Notes: generated from the letters alone by a model not told the origin. Counted from the first letter of the stretch, positions 33,887 to 43,310 are shown. The stretch is DNA of 64,000 nucleotides from Solobacterium sp. (GCA_017539385.1 JAFYHC010000005.1:1-64000), one strand, 5' to 3'. Program-made: numbers and translations.

Positions 33887-33893
33887 GAACATT

Positions 33894-36083
33894 ATGGAAG
33901 ATGAACTGATTCGTCTGAATGGCAAGTTTACATATATTCTGTATCGGAATGAAGAAAACTATTATACGGTAGCCAAATTCCGTATCAATGATCAGAATGA
34001 GAAGACGATCACGGTGACCGGTACGATGACTTCTGTGCAGACAGATATTCTGTATAACGTCTTTGGAAAATATGTAGAACATCCGCGTTATGGCATGCAG
34101 TTTGCTCTGCAGTCTTATGAAAAGCCGCTTCCCAGTGAGCGGGAAGGCATTATCCGGTATCTTTCCGGAATACAGTTTCCCGGTGTCGGCAAGAAAACAG
34201 CAGAAAAGATCGTTGAAGCACTGGGAGAAGATACTCTGACAATGATCCGGCAGGATCCGCTGTGTCTGCGTACGATCCCGGATCTTTCCGAAAAAGTGAT
34301 CGAGTCGATCACGGAAGGCATCCGTGTTGAAGAAGACGGTATGGAAGAACTGATCCGGTTTCTGAATATTCATGGAATCGGAATGCGCAATCTTGTCCGC
34401 CTGAACAAGGCATATGGCAAGAAAGCACTGGAAAAGATCAGTGAGAATCCGTACCGTGTCATTGAAGACTGCGATGGTTTTGGATTTGCAACAGCAGATA
34501 AGATTGCGATGAGCCTTGGCTTTTCGGAAGCGGACGAACGCCGTCTGCACGCTTTTCTTGTGTCTCTTGTTTCGGATATGACAATGAGCAGCGGTGACAG
34601 TTATCTTCTGCATGATGAACTGAAAGCGGAATATGAAAAGCAGACTAAAGGCATAGACAGTGATTTTGATGCCATTCTGGAAATGGCTGTGGGCAGGGGA
34701 CTTTTATATTCCGAAGAAGACCGCATCTATCCCAAAGCTCAGTATGAAGCAGAAACATATATTGCTTCCTACCTGCAGAATTTTCCATATCAGAAAATGC
34801 CGGAATGCGAAGAAAGCGTACTGGAGAGTTATCTGAAGGCACTGCAGAAAGATGTTGGCATCGAATATGATGAAAGCCAGGCCCATGCGATCCGGTCTTT
34901 TTTCCAGAACGATATTCAGATCATTACGGGCGGTCCCGGCACCGGAAAGACAACGGTTGTACGTGCACTGGTGCGGCTGTTTCATCTGATGTATCCGGAA
35001 TATACCATCGTATGTGCCGCTCCGACCGGACGTGCCGCAAAGCGTCTTGCTGAATTGACCGATACCAATGCCGCAACGATCCATTCCTTGCTGCAGTGGG
35101 ATCTGGAGAGCAATACATTTGGAAAGAATGAAGAAGAACCGATCGTATGTGATCTTCTGATCGTTGATGAATTCTCAATGGTTGATAACTGGCTTCTGTA
35201 TAATCTGCTGAAGGCAGGGCACAATATCCGCCGCATCTGTCTGATCGGGGATGAAGATCAGCTGCCAAGCGTCGGTCCCGGCAGTGTTCTGCGGGATCTG
35301 ACCGATTCCAATACGATCCCGGTGTGCCGTCTTCAGTATATTTACAGACAGAAGAACGGAAGCGATGTGATTGCATTGGCACATGCGGTAAGGGAAGGAC
35401 ATGTGGATCCGTCGCTATACAGCGGTGAAGTCCGCTTCATTGAATGTTCGCGCAATGCGATCCGCAACGGCATTCTGGACATAGTCCGTCTGTATCTGGA
35501 AAACGGTTATAAGATCGATGACATACAGGTATTGTCACCGATGTACAACGGCAATGCCGGAATCAATGTATTGAATAATGCGCTGCAGGAATGCTTCAAT
35601 CCGCCGTCAGAAGATAAAGCGGAATACCGCCATGGATATATGGTCTTCCGGGAAGGAGATAAGATCCTGCAGTTGAAAAACCAGCCGGATGATGACGTAT
35701 ATAACGGAGATATCGGCATACTGGAAGAAATCGTCGATGCGAAACACAGTGAAGACAGGACGACCACACTGTATGTAAACTTTCAGGATAATATCGTGGA
35801 GTATAAACAGGAAGGGCTTGACCGCATTACACTTGCCTATGCGATCAGCGTGCATAAGTCGCAGGGATCGGAATACCCGGTCGTCATCATGCCATTCTCC
35901 TGGCAGCACGCGTATATGCTTCAGAAGAAACTGATCTATACAGCTGTGACCAGGGCAAGACGTGCGCTGATTCTGCTGGGAGAGCGAAGTGCATTTGAGA
36001 AAGGCATTGCTACAGCTGAAAGGTATGTTCGAAAGACAACTCTGTGCAGCCGAATTTCCGGTTCCATTCCCGGCGAATTGTGA
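33894..36083 (+). CDS. recD2: RecD2-like ATP-dependent DNA helicase
   Basis: A 729-residue SF1B helicase of the RecD2/YrrC family, acting in DNA repair without RecBC. The N-terminus has the OB-like domain and helix-hairpin-helix repeats (YLSGIQFPGVGKKTAEKIVEALG; FLNIHGIGMRNLVRL). The motor has Walker A GGPGTGKTT, VCAAPTGRAAKRLAE, Walker B LLIVDEFSMVD, IGDEDQLPSVGPGSVL and the C-terminal AYAISVHKSQGSEYP and LIYTAVTRARRAL. The mnmA-recD2-alaS order is common in Firmicutes. Confidence 0.96.
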   Translation: MEDELIRLNGKFTYILYRNEENYYTVAKFRINDQNEKTITVTGTMTSVQTDILYNVFGKYVEHPRYGMQFALQSYEKPLPSEREGIIRYLSGIQFPGVGKKTAEKIVEALGEDTLTMIRQDPLCLRTIPDLSEKVIESITEGIRVEEDGMEELIRFLNIHGIGMRNLVRLNKAYGKKALEKISENPYRVIEDCDGFGFATADKIAMSLGFSEADERRLHAFLVSLVSDMTMSSGDSYLLHDELKAEYEKQTKGIDSDFDAILEMAVGRGLLYSEEDRIYPKAQYEAETYIASYLQNFPYQKMPECEESVLESYLKALQKDVGIEYDESQAHAIRSFFQNDIQIITGGPGTGKTTVVRALVRLFHLMYPEYTIVCAAPTGRAAKRLAELTDTNAATIHSLLQWDLESNTFGKNEEEPIVCDLLIVDEFSMVDNWLLYNLLKAGHNIRRICLIGDEDQLPSVGPGSVLRDLTDSNTIPVCRLQYIYRQKNGSDVIALAHAVREGHVDPSLYSGEVRFIECSRNAIRNGILDIVRLYLENGYKIDDIQVLSPMYNGNAGINVLNNALQECFNPPSEDKAEYRHGYMVFREGDKILQLKNQPDDDVYNGDIGILEEIVDAKHSEDRTTTLYVNFQDNIVEYKQEGLDRITLAYAISVHKSQGSEYPVVIMPFSWQHAYMLQKKLIYTAVTRARRALILLGERSAFEKGIATAERYVRKTTLCSRISGSIPGEL

Positions 36084-36312
36084 TAAGATAGTGGGGAAAT
36101 CGCCGAAGAAGATCAAGTAGTATGCGTTGAAGCGTAAAGAGAGAGAATGGCCGGTGAGAATTCTCCGTGAATATACATGCGAAGCTGCTTCTGAGAGTGC
36201 CTGAAAAGGCAACGGATGCCGCCGTTACCGGCTTAAATTAAGGTGCGTGCATCAGCACGAATCAGGATGGTACCGCGTGGAAACGTTCCTGGAATGCAGG
36301 AACGTTTTAATA
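36084..36312 (+). promoter_or_regulatory. T-box leader of alaS
   Basis: A tRNA-sensing T-box riboswitch in front of alaS. It starts after an extended -10-like TGATAAGAT (about 36083-36091). Stem I includes AGAGAGA and GGTGAGAATTCTCC and ends with GAA-GCT-GCT-TCTGAGAG; the specifier is GCT at 36184-36186 (a second GCT follows), an alanine codon. The conserved T-box AGGATGGTACCGCG is at 36264-36277. The terminator is AAACGTTCCT (36281-36290) with AGGAACGTTT (36298-36307). Uncharged tRNA-Ala would stabilise the antiterminator and allow alaS expression. Confidence 0.93.
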
Positions 36313-36332
36313 TGCAAAGGGAGGAAACAGTT

Positions 36333-38975
36333 ATGCCTAACAAAAATCTGACAGGAAACCAGATCCGACAGATGTTTCTGGACTTTTTCCAGAGTAAGGG
36401 ATGCATGGTGGAACCGGGTGCGAGCCTGATTCCGCATGATGACCCGACACTTCTGTGGATCAATGCCGGCGTATCGGCACTGAAAAAGTATTTTGACGGT
36501 ACGGAGAAACCGAAGTGCAACAGGATCTGCAATGCACAGAAATCGATCCGTACAAATGACATTGAGAATGTCGGCAAGACAGCACGGCATCATACATTCT
36601 TTGAAATGCTTGGAAACTTCTCAATTGGCGATTACTTCAAGACAGAAGCAATTACCTGGGCATGGGAATTCCTGACAAGTCCGGAATGGATCGGCTTTGA
36701 TCCAAAGCGCATGTATGTCACGGTATATCCGGATGATACAGACGCATATAACCAGTGGGTGAAAGTCGGTATGGATCCGACACATATCCGTAAGACGGAC
36801 GATAACTTCTGGGAGATCGGAAGAGGTCCGGGCGGACCGGATACTGAGCTGTTCTATGACCGCGGAGAAAAATATGATTCGCAGGGACTCGGTGAAAAGC
36901 TCTTCTTTGAGGACATTGAGAATGACCGGTATATTGAAGTCTGGAATATTGTATTCTCACAATATGACTGCCGTCCGGATGAACTGCCGCGTTCTGAATA
37001 TAAAGAACTGCCGCAGAAGAATATCGATACCGGCATGGGTCTGGAACGTCTGACATGTCTGGTACAGGAAGGCGAAACAAACTTCGATACTGACCTGTTC
37101 CTGCCGATCATCCATGAGACGGAAAAATATGCAAAGCATCCGTACAGTGATCCGGAATATAAAATGGCATACCGTGTTATTGCCGACCATATCCGTACAG
37201 TAACTTTCGCAATCGCAGATGGTGCGGATTTCTCCAACACAGGACGCGGATATGTTCTGCGCCGTGTATTGCGCCGTGCAGTACGCTATGGCATCAAGCT
37301 GGGTATTTCCGGTGCGTTTATGTACCGTCTTGTCGGCATCGTTGCTGAGAATATGAAGGATTACTATCCGTATGTTCTTGGCCGTGTCGAATATATTTCC
37401 AATCTGGTAAAGAATGAGGAAAATGCATTCCACAAGACACTTGCCAATGGTGAATCTCTTCTGAATGAAGCATTAAAAGACCACGCAGATACAAAGAGAC
37501 TTCCGGGTGAAGTTGTCTTCAAACTGTATGATACATATGGATTCCCGAAGGAACTGACGCAGGAAATCGCGGAAGACAGCGGTTATCACGTTGATATGGA
37601 AGGCTTTGAAGCTGCCATGCAGAATCAGAGAGAAATGGCCAGAGGAGCACGCGGCGACCAGCAGTCCATGGGTTCTCAGTCGATCGATCTGATGAACTTC
37701 ACTGGCGAATCTGTATTTACCGGATATACTGACACGCAGTGTGATACGACAGTCATCGGTCTGTTCAAAGATGGTGTCAAAGTAGATGAACTGACAGATG
37801 AAGGCGATGTCATCCTGGCAGAAACATGCTTCTATGCGGAATCCGGCGGACAGGCAGCGGACCGCGGAACATTATGGGCTGATGGATTCTGTGCCGAGGT
37901 TACAGATGTACGCAAGGCACCGCACAAGCAGCCGATGCCCCATGTCGTGATCAAAGAAGGCGTCCTGCATACCGGTGATGCTGTCAAGGGTGCATATTCT
38001 CTGGAAGACAGAACAAAGACACGTGCAAACCATTCTTCTCTGCATCTGCTGCAGAGTGCACTTCGTCAGGTACTTGGTTCTCATGTTGCACAGGCAGGTT
38101 CCTACAACGGTCCGGAATATGCAAGATTTGACTTCAACCATTTTGAGAAGGTATCGGATGAACAGCTTCGTCAGGTAGAACGTCTGGTCAATGAAATGAT
38201 CGAACAGAGTCTTCCGGTCGTGACCGAAGTCATGGATCTGGAATCCGCAAAGAACACAGGTGCAATTGCTCTGTTTGATGAGAAATACGGTGACAGTGTA
38301 CGCGTCGTTTCCATGGGCGATGTTTCCAAAGAGTTCTGCGGCGGCACACATGTTTCCAATACTTCTGAGATCGGTCTGTTCAAAATTGTCAGTGAAGAAT
38401 CCATCGGCTCCGGTGTTAGACGTATCACCAGCGTGACAAAGATGCGTGCGTATGAGGCATTTAAAGAAGAAGAACGCTATCTGTATGAAACAGCTGCTCT
38501 GCTGAAGATGGCAAACTGGAATGGCTTTAAAGAAAAACTGCAGGGCCTTCTGGATGAAAATGCTGCATTGAAGAAGGAAAATGCGGCTGCCAAGGAAAAG
38601 GCCATGATGGCTGAAGCCGCAGCACAGACAGCAAATGCAGAGGATGTCAATGGCATTCATGTTCTGATTCTGCGTCTGAAAGATCAGAATACAGGTACAT
38701 TGAAGAACTATGCAGAAACACTCCGCAACCGTCTTGAAAACGGCTTTGTATTCCTGAGCAACGAAGCAAATGGCAAGCTGACATTCGTATGTGCATCCAG
38801 CAAAGAGGCTATTGCACGCGGTTTGAAGGCTGGTGACATTGCCCGCAAGGCAGCACAGATCACCGGCGGCAACGGCGGCGGACGTCCGGATATGGCACAG
38901 GCCGGAGGACGCGATCTGGATAAGATCGAGGAAGCATTCGCTTCTGTACGCGCAGCAGTTGATTCTATTCGCTGA
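36333..38975 (+). CDS. alaS: Alanyl-tRNA synthetase
   Basis: An 880-residue class II synthetase. Catalytic domain: GNQIRQMFLDFFQSKGC...PHDDPTLLWINAGV, and RHHTFFEMLGNFSIGDYFK. The editing domain has ANHSSLHLL (HxxxH) and EFCGGTHVSN (CxxxH), both zinc-binding and intact. A C-Ala domain with GGRPDMAQAGG ends the protein. The ATG at 36333 follows AAAGGGAGG; upstream ATGs lie within the T-box leader. Expression is controlled by that leader. Confidence 0.98.
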   Translation: MPNKNLTGNQIRQMFLDFFQSKGCMVEPGASLIPHDDPTLLWINAGVSALKKYFDGTEKPKCNRICNAQKSIRTNDIENVGKTARHHTFFEMLGNFSIGDYFKTEAITWAWEFLTSPEWIGFDPKRMYVTVYPDDTDAYNQWVKVGMDPTHIRKTDDNFWEIGRGPGGPDTELFYDRGEKYDSQGLGEKLFFEDIENDRYIEVWNIVFSQYDCRPDELPRSEYKELPQKNIDTGMGLERLTCLVQEGETNFDTDLFLPIIHETEKYAKHPYSDPEYKMAYRVIADHIRTVTFAIADGADFSNTGRGYVLRRVLRRAVRYGIKLGISGAFMYRLVGIVAENMKDYYPYVLGRVEYISNLVKNEENAFHKTLANGESLLNEALKDHADTKRLPGEVVFKLYDTYGFPKELTQEIAEDSGYHVDMEGFEAAMQNQREMARGARGDQQSMGSQSIDLMNFTGESVFTGYTDTQCDTTVIGLFKDGVKVDELTDEGDVILAETCFYAESGGQAADRGTLWADGFCAEVTDVRKAPHKQPMPHVVIKEGVLHTGDAVKGAYSLEDRTKTRANHSSLHLLQSALRQVLGSHVAQAGSYNGPEYARFDFNHFEKVSDEQLRQVERLVNEMIEQSLPVVTEVMDLESAKNTGAIALFDEKYGDSVRVVSMGDVSKEFCGGTHVSNTSEIGLFKIVSEESIGSGVRRITSVTKMRAYEAFKEEERYLYETAALLKMANWNGFKEKLQGLLDENAALKKENAAAKEKAMMAEAAAQTANAEDVNGIHVLILRLKDQNTGTLKNYAETLRNRLENGFVFLSNEANGKLTFVCASSKEAIARGLKAGDIARKAAQITGGNGGGRPDMAQAGGRDLDKIEEAFASVRAAVDSIR

Positions 38976-38998
38976 AGCATCCGGAAAATATTGAAATG

Positions 38999-39030
38999 AC
39001 GGGAGATCCGCAAAGGGTCTCCCGTTTCTC
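38999..39030 (+). terminator. Terminator after alaS
   Basis: ACGGGAGATCC pairs with GGGTCTCCCGT (38999-39025) and is followed by a short T-rich stretch. Confidence 0.75.
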
Positions 39031-39110
39031 CGTAAGGGAATACGGGGTACTTTCGTATATACTTTTTGGGTTAAATGAAATAAAATAAAGTAATAATAAG
39101 GAGGCAGGTT

Positions 39111-39380
39111 ATGGCAAACAGAAGAAATGATAATACAGAGACAGTCAGTTTCAATGCAGAAGAATTTCGTCAGGCAAATATACGCCAGATACTGCATCAT
39201 GTTCAGGAGGCTTTGGACGAGAGAGGCTATAATTCCATCAATCAGCTCGCTGGTTATCTGATTTCAAACGATCCGGCATATATTTCAAGCAATAAGAATG
39301 CAAGAAGTATCATCCAGTCCGTCGACCGTACCGAAATCATTGAGGAACTGGTACGCTTTTATCTGAAGGAGTCTAAGTAA
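39111..39380 (+). CDS. ireB: IreB family regulatory phosphoprotein
   Basis: An 89-residue member of the IreB/DUF965 (YrzL) family. IreB in Enterococcus is a substrate of the PASTA kinase IreK and affects cephalosporin resistance. Signature segments: NIRQILHHVQEALDERGYNSINQLAGYLISNDPAYISSNKNARSIIQ. Thr residues near the N-terminus (NDNTETVSFN) are candidate phosphosites by analogy. AAGGAGG precedes the ATG. Its stop shares a base with the ruvX start. Confidence 0.93.
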   Translation: MANRRNDNTETVSFNAEEFRQANIRQILHHVQEALDERGYNSINQLAGYLISNDPAYISSNKNARSIIQSVDRTEIIEELVRFYLKESK

Positions 39381-39793
39381 TGAGGTTTCTCGGTCTGGAT
39401 CTCGGCAGTGTTACATGCGGCGTGGCAATCAGTGATCCGCTTGGCATGATTGCACGGACGTATGAGACTGTCCGTTTTTCGGAAAATGACTACGATACCT
39501 GCCTGAAAAGAATTCTTGAGATCATTCGTCTCGAGCAGCCGGAGAAGATCGTTCTCGGGCTTCCTCGTCATATGAACGGGGATGTCGGCATTCGCGGTGA
39601 AATATCCATGGAGTTTAAAAGCATGCTGGAAGAAGAAACAGATGTTCCGGTTATTCTGTGGGATGAGCGGCTGACGACGAAAGCGGCGGAACGGATCCTG
39701 ATCCAGGCAAATGTATCGCGCAAGAAAAGAAAGAAGGTAATTGATCAGATGGCTGCAGTACAGATCCTGCAAAGCTATCTGGATTCAATGTAA
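39380..39793 (+). CDS. ruvX: Pre-16S rRNA nuclease / Holliday junction resolvase-like (YqgF)
   Basis: A 137-residue RNase H-fold protein of the YqgF/RuvX family, involved in 16S rRNA 5'-end processing. Motifs: RFLGLDLGSVTCGVAISDPLG with catalytic Asp, KIVLGLPRHMNGDVG, and LWDERLTTKAAERIL followed by KKVIDQMAAVQILQSYLDS. It overlaps the ireB stop by one base. A small hairpin AAGGCG/CGCCTT lies at its stop codon. Confidence 0.95.
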   Translation: MRFLGLDLGSVTCGVAISDPLGMIARTYETVRFSENDYDTCLKRILEIIRLEQPEKIVLGLPRHMNGDVGIRGEISMEFKSMLEEETDVPVILWDERLTTKAAERILIQANVSRKKRKKVIDQMAAVQILQSYLDSM

Positions 39794-39814
39794 GGCGTTT
39801 TACGCCTTTTGTTG
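39792..39814 (+). terminator. Short terminator-like hairpin after ruvX
   Basis: AAGGCG (39792-39797), loop, CGCCTT (39803-39808), then TTGTTG. Weak stem and broken T run, so probably partial. Confidence 0.4.
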
Positions 39815-39825
39815 TGGAGGTTTAT

Positions 39826-40065
39826 ATGAATGACAATAAAATGACGATCATTGATGATGAAGGCAAAGAAGTAGAAGTACAGATCATTCTGACATTTAAG
39901 TGTGATGAAAACGGCAAACAGTATGTTCTGTTTACTGCTCCGGAGGATCCGGATACAGTATATCCGGCTTCTTATACCGATGAAGGTGAATTGCAGATGG
40001 TCGAAACAGAGGAAGAACTTGCCATGTGTGAAGAAGTATTAAATTCTTTTGAAACGGAAGTGTAA
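39826..40065 (+). CDS. DUF1292 (YrzB) family protein
   Basis: A 79-residue acidic protein: DNKMTIIDDEGKEVEVQIILTFKCDENGKQYVLFTAPEDPDTVYPASYTDEGELQMVETEEELAMCEEVLNSF. This is the DUF1292 pattern, always found in this ireB-ruvX neighbourhood; no function is known. The ATG at 39826 has TGGAGG seven bases upstream, better than the ATG four codons earlier. Confidence 0.9.
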   Translation: MNDNKMTIIDDEGKEVEVQIILTFKCDENGKQYVLFTAPEDPDTVYPASYTDEGELQMVETEEELAMCEEVLNSFETEV

Positions 40066-40067
40066 AA

Positions 40068-41147
40068 ATGGCAAAAAGACGGAAAAAGAAGCGCTCTGTA
40101 CTGCGCATCATTGCTTTATTGGTCATTCTGCTTTCCTTCGCTGCATTAGGCGGTATTTACTGGTATTACCAGAAATCGCTGGAACCGGTGCAGACAGAAC
40201 CCGAAGAAATTGCATTTAAGGTGGAAGAAGGTTCGACTCTGACATCTGTAACGAATCAGCTGGCAGAAAACGGGATTATAAAAGATGCCAAGATGGCATA
40301 TTACTATGGACGTCTGAATCATCTGACAGGGGTGAAAGCAGGTAATTTCAAACTGGATAAGAGTTGGGATGTTCCAAAGATCCTTGCATATCTGAATGAC
40401 GATATCGCTGCCGCAAAAGATTCGGTGAGAGTAACGATCGTTGAAGGTGACTGGGCAAAGGATGCGGCAAAGAAGATTGCTGCTGCATGCGGTGTGCCGG
40501 AACAGGAATTGCTTGCATTATGGAATAACGAGGAATATATCCGTTCCCTGATGCCAAGATATCCATTCCTTACAGAAGAAATGTTCAAATCAGATATCCG
40601 TATCTATCTGGAGGGATATCTGGCTCCTGAGACATATCTGTTTGATGTGGGGATGGATGCAAAGCAGATCACGGAACAGATTCTGGATCAGTCGCTTGTG
40701 CTGTATGATCAGTTTAAGGATGCGATTGCAGCAAGCCGTTTTACGATTCATGAAGCATATACATTTGCCAGCATTATTCAGTATGAAGCAGGCAAGAATA
40801 TGGATGATATGAGACTTGTATCGGGCGTTTTCTATAACCGTATGGACATTGGCATGCCACTGCAGGCTTCTGCTACAGTATGCTATGCTGTCAATTTTGA
40901 CAAAGAAACAGACCAGTGGCAGGTATGTGAAGTGAATGCAGATTTTGATTCACCATACAATACCTATCGGAATACAGGTCTGACACCGGGTCCGATTGAA
41001 AATGCCGGTGCACAGGCATTTGAAGCCGCATTAAATCCGACTCCGAGTGATTATTATTACTTTATGACGGATGTCAGTACCGGTGAATTCCATTATGCAC
41101 GCACTCTGGAGGAACATAACCAGAATGTTGCACAGTATCTGCAATGA
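40068..41147 (+). CDS. mltG: Endolytic murein transglycosylase
   Basis: MltG (YceG) cuts nascent glycan strands and sets their length. The 359-residue protein has a basic cytoplasmic start (MAKRRKKKRS), one transmembrane helix (IIALLVILLSFAALGGIYWYY) and a LysM-like/YceG extracellular domain. Key motifs are LEGYLAPETYLFDVG and the catalytic-Glu segment ASIIQYEAGKNMDD, then YNTYRNTGLTPGPIENAG and DYYYFMTDVSTGEFHYARTLEEHN at the end. The stop overlaps the next start (ATGA). Confidence 0.96.
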   Translation: MAKRRKKKRSVLRIIALLVILLSFAALGGIYWYYQKSLEPVQTEPEEIAFKVEEGSTLTSVTNQLAENGIIKDAKMAYYYGRLNHLTGVKAGNFKLDKSWDVPKILAYLNDDIAAAKDSVRVTIVEGDWAKDAAKKIAAACGVPEQELLALWNNEEYIRSLMPRYPFLTEEMFKSDIRIYLEGYLAPETYLFDVGMDAKQITEQILDQSLVLYDQFKDAIAASRFTIHEAYTFASIIQYEAGKNMDDMRLVSGVFYNRMDIGMPLQASATVCYAVNFDKETDQWQVCEVNADFDSPYNTYRNTGLTPGPIENAGAQAFEAALNPTPSDYYYFMTDVSTGEFHYARTLEEHNQNVAQYLQ

Positions 41148-41611
41148 TTGAAAGTACATGCGGGTATATTATCCGTGAAGGCAAATGGCTTCTTCTATAC
41201 AGAAATAAGAAGAAAGAGGATGTCAATGCCGGGAAATGGATCGGTGTCGGCGGTAAACTGGAAAACGGGGAAACAGCAGAAGAATGCATGATCCGGGAAA
41301 CCATTGAGGAGACTGGTCTTACGATCCATGATCCGAAACTGCGCGGCGAAGTCTATTTCATTTATGAAGACAGAGAAACAGAGCGGATCTACATCTTTAC
41401 AAGCCATCGTTATGACGGGAGTCTGACGGATTGTAATGAAGGCACTCTTGCGTGGATCGCGGAAGAGCAGCTCGGTGCGATTCCCATGTGGGAAGGCGAC
41501 CGTTTATTTCTGAATCGTCTGAAAAAAGATACCGGTGAATTCTTTACATTGTATCTGCATTATGACAGAGAGGGTAATCTGCTGAAAGCAGAAGAAGGAG
41601 ATTGTGTATGA
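41144..41611 (+). CDS. NUDIX hydrolase (MutT-like)
   Basis: A 155-residue NUDIX protein. The Nudix box is complete: GGKLENGETAEECMIRETIEETGL. The N-terminus (STCGYIIREGKWLLLYRNKKKEDVNAGKWIGVGGK) resembles 8-oxo-dGTP diphosphatases of Firmicutes, but substrate cannot be fixed from sequence. It overlaps mltG at the start and udk at the end. Confidence 0.9.
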   Translation: MIESTCGYIIREGKWLLLYRNKKKEDVNAGKWIGVGGKLENGETAEECMIRETIEETGLTIHDPKLRGEVYFIYEDRETERIYIFTSHRYDGSLTDCNEGTLAWIAEEQLGAIPMWEGDRLFLNRLKKDTGEFFTLYLHYDREGNLLKAEEGDCV

Positions 41612-42240
41612 ACAGACCGATCATCATAGGTATTGCCGGAGGCAGTGCTTCCGGAAAGTCTTCTATTGCAAAGAAAATCATGGAGACCTATGAAGGGACT
41701 ACTTCGGTACGGATCATCCGCCAGGACGACTATTATAAAGACCAGTCGGACAAACCGATGGAAGAAAGAGTCAAGACAAATTATGATCATCCGTTTGCTT
41801 TTGACAATGAACTGCTTCTGAAGCAGATATCCGAACTGATTGCCGGACGCTCGATCGATAAGCCAACCTATGATTATGTGCATCATACACGCAGTGATGT
41901 TACTGAGAGATGCGACCCGTGCGATGTATTGATACTGGAAGGATTGTTTGTTCTGGAAGATGCGCGGATCCGCAGTATTCTGGATATCAAGATCTTTGTC
42001 GATACCGATGCGGATGTACGCTTCATACGCCGACTGCTGAGAGATGTACAGGAACGCGGCAGAACGCTGGATTCTGTAGTAAATCAGTATATGACCACAG
42101 TACGTGACATGCATGAGCAGTTTGTAGAACCGTCGAAACGTCACGCAGATGTAATCATCCCGGAAGGCGGAAGCAATGTTGTTGCAATCGATCTGCTGAT
42201 CACAAAGATCAACAGCATTATCCGGCGTACAGAGGGATAA
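41608..42240 (+). CDS. udk: Uridine kinase
   Basis: A 210-residue uridine/cytidine kinase of the pyrimidine salvage pathway. Motifs: IIGIAGGSASGKSSIAKKIM (P-loop), RQDDYYKDQSD, NYDHPFAFDNELL, PTYDYVHHTR, DVLILEGLFVLEDARIR and RRLLRDVQERGR. AAGGAG eight bases upstream selects the ATG at 41608 over the one two codons earlier. It is followed by greA in the usual order. Confidence 0.96.
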   Translation: MNRPIIIGIAGGSASGKSSIAKKIMETYEGTTSVRIIRQDDYYKDQSDKPMEERVKTNYDHPFAFDNELLLKQISELIAGRSIDKPTYDYVHHTRSDVTERCDPCDVLILEGLFVLEDARIRSILDIKIFVDTDADVRFIRRLLRDVQERGRTLDSVVNQYMTTVRDMHEQFVEPSKRHADVIIPEGGSNVVAIDLLITKINSIIRRTEG

Positions 42241-42273
42241 AGCGCACGAAAAGATGGAATCTGTCTTTCTTCG

Positions 42274-42282
42274 TGATATAAT
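42274..42282 (+). promoter_or_regulatory. Extended -10 promoter of greA
   Basis: TGATATAAT between udk and greA; the ribosome site AAAAGGAG and ATG (42314) follow within 32 bases. Confidence 0.55.
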
Positions 42283-42313
42283 AAGCAGGCAAAAAAAGGA
42301 GTAAGTACGAAAT

Positions 42314-42787
42314 ATGGCTGAACAGAAGAAGATTTATCTGACGGAAGAAGGTCTGCAGGACCTGAAAGAAGAACATCACCGTCTTGTTACAGTTGAACGT
42401 GAAAAGAATAAAAAAGACCTTGCTGAAGCACGTTCTCAGGGTGACTTGTCTGAAAACGCTGACTGGGATGCTGCACGTGAAAAGCAGGCACAGCTGGAAT
42501 CCCTTATTTCTGAAATAGAGTGGCAGCTGAATAACTATGTTCTTATCGATATGACCAATGTCGATAAGAGTGTTGTTAACGTTGGTTCGACAGTTACGAT
42601 CGAATTCCTGGATGTCCGTGAGGAAGCCAAGTATAAGATCGTCGGTTCCACACAGACGGATCCGTCGAATGGTCTGATTTCCAATGACAGTCCGCTGGCT
42701 GCAGCGATCATGAACCATAAGATCGGCGATACGGTTACTGTTAACGTAAAGAAGCCGTATTCCGTCATTATCATTAATATTGAATAA
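42314..42787 (+). CDS. greA: Transcription elongation factor GreA
   Basis: A 157-residue GreA, which enters the RNA polymerase secondary channel and stimulates cleavage of backtracked RNA. The coiled-coil N-terminus has LTEEGLQDLKEEHHRLV and the tip with acidic residues (GDLSENADWDAAREKQAQLESLISEIEWQL). The C-terminal FKBP-like domain is intact (VGSTVTIEFLD...GLISNDSPLAAAIMNHKIGDTVTVN). Confidence 0.97.
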   Translation: MAEQKKIYLTEEGLQDLKEEHHRLVTVEREKNKKDLAEARSQGDLSENADWDAAREKQAQLESLISEIEWQLNNYVLIDMTNVDKSVVNVGSTVTIEFLDVREEAKYKIVGSTQTDPSNGLISNDSPLAAAIMNHKIGDTVTVNVKKPYSVIIINIE

Positions 42788-42812
42788 CTGAGCGGGGAAT
42801 CAGCAGTTTTTT
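42785..42812 (+). terminator. Probable terminator after greA
   Basis: CTGA-GCGGGGAA-TCAG followed by CAGTTTTTT, with an outer AACTG/CAGTT able to extend the stem imperfectly. Confidence 0.55.
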
Positions 42813-42842
42813 CGCAAATATATAAGCAGGAGGATCATGAAT

Positions 42843-43310
42843 ATGAAACGACTGCTTATTTTTTTACTCTTTCTTGTCGGCGTACACAGCATAGCCATAA
42901 CACCGATTTCTCTTCAGGAATACCGTGACAGGCCAATTACCGTAACGATTGACGGCGAGGTAGAACATCCCGGAACGTATTCTCTGGAACGGTATTCTAC
43001 CGTACAGGATCTTCTCGAAGATGCCGGTCTTACAGAGCAGGCAGATACGTCAGTCCTAAATGAAATGATTACACTGAAAGATCATGACACACTGACAGTA
43101 CCGGGAAAAACAGAGGAGAAAAAAATATCCATCAACACGGCAACGGCACAGGAATTGTGCACGCTTCCGGGAATTGGCGCGGCAACAGCAGAACGGATCG
43201 TAAAATTCCGGGAAGAGAACGGATTGTTTGCACAGCTGACCGATCTGATGCTTGTTTCAGGCATCGGTGAAAAGAAATATGAGCAGCTGAAGGACTGGAT
43301 CTGCCTGTGA
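42843..43310 (+). CDS. comEA: ComEA-like DNA-uptake receptor
   Basis: A ~155-residue membrane-anchored DNA-binding protein of natural transformation. One N-terminal helix (MKRLLIFLLFLVGVHSIAI) is followed by an SLBB-like domain (ITVTIDGEVEHPGTYSLERYSTVQDLLEDAGL) and a C-terminal helix-hairpin-helix DNA-binding domain (SINTATAQELCTLPGIGAATAERIVKFREENGLF...LMLVSGIGEKKYEQLKDWI). An ATG at 42837 is also possible but lies only three bases after AGGAGG. It overlaps comEC by four bases; no comEB lies between them. Confidence 0.93.
   Translation: MKRLLIFLLFLVGVHSIAITPISLQEYRDRPITVTIDGEVEHPGTYSLERYSTVQDLLEDAGLTEQADTSVLNEMITLKDHDTLTVPGKTEEKKISINTATAQELCTLPGIGAATAERIVKFREENGLFAQLTDLMLVSGIGEKKYEQLKDWICL

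Noticed and set aside
37872..39200. Long open frame (442 codons) on the minus strand
   Set aside because: Fully antisense to alaS and a mirror of its codon pattern; protein is Cys/Ile/Phe-rich without any domain.
42241..42276. Terminator after udk
   Set aside because: CACGAAAAGA/TCTTTCTTCGTG pairs only with a bulge and has no T run; not listed.
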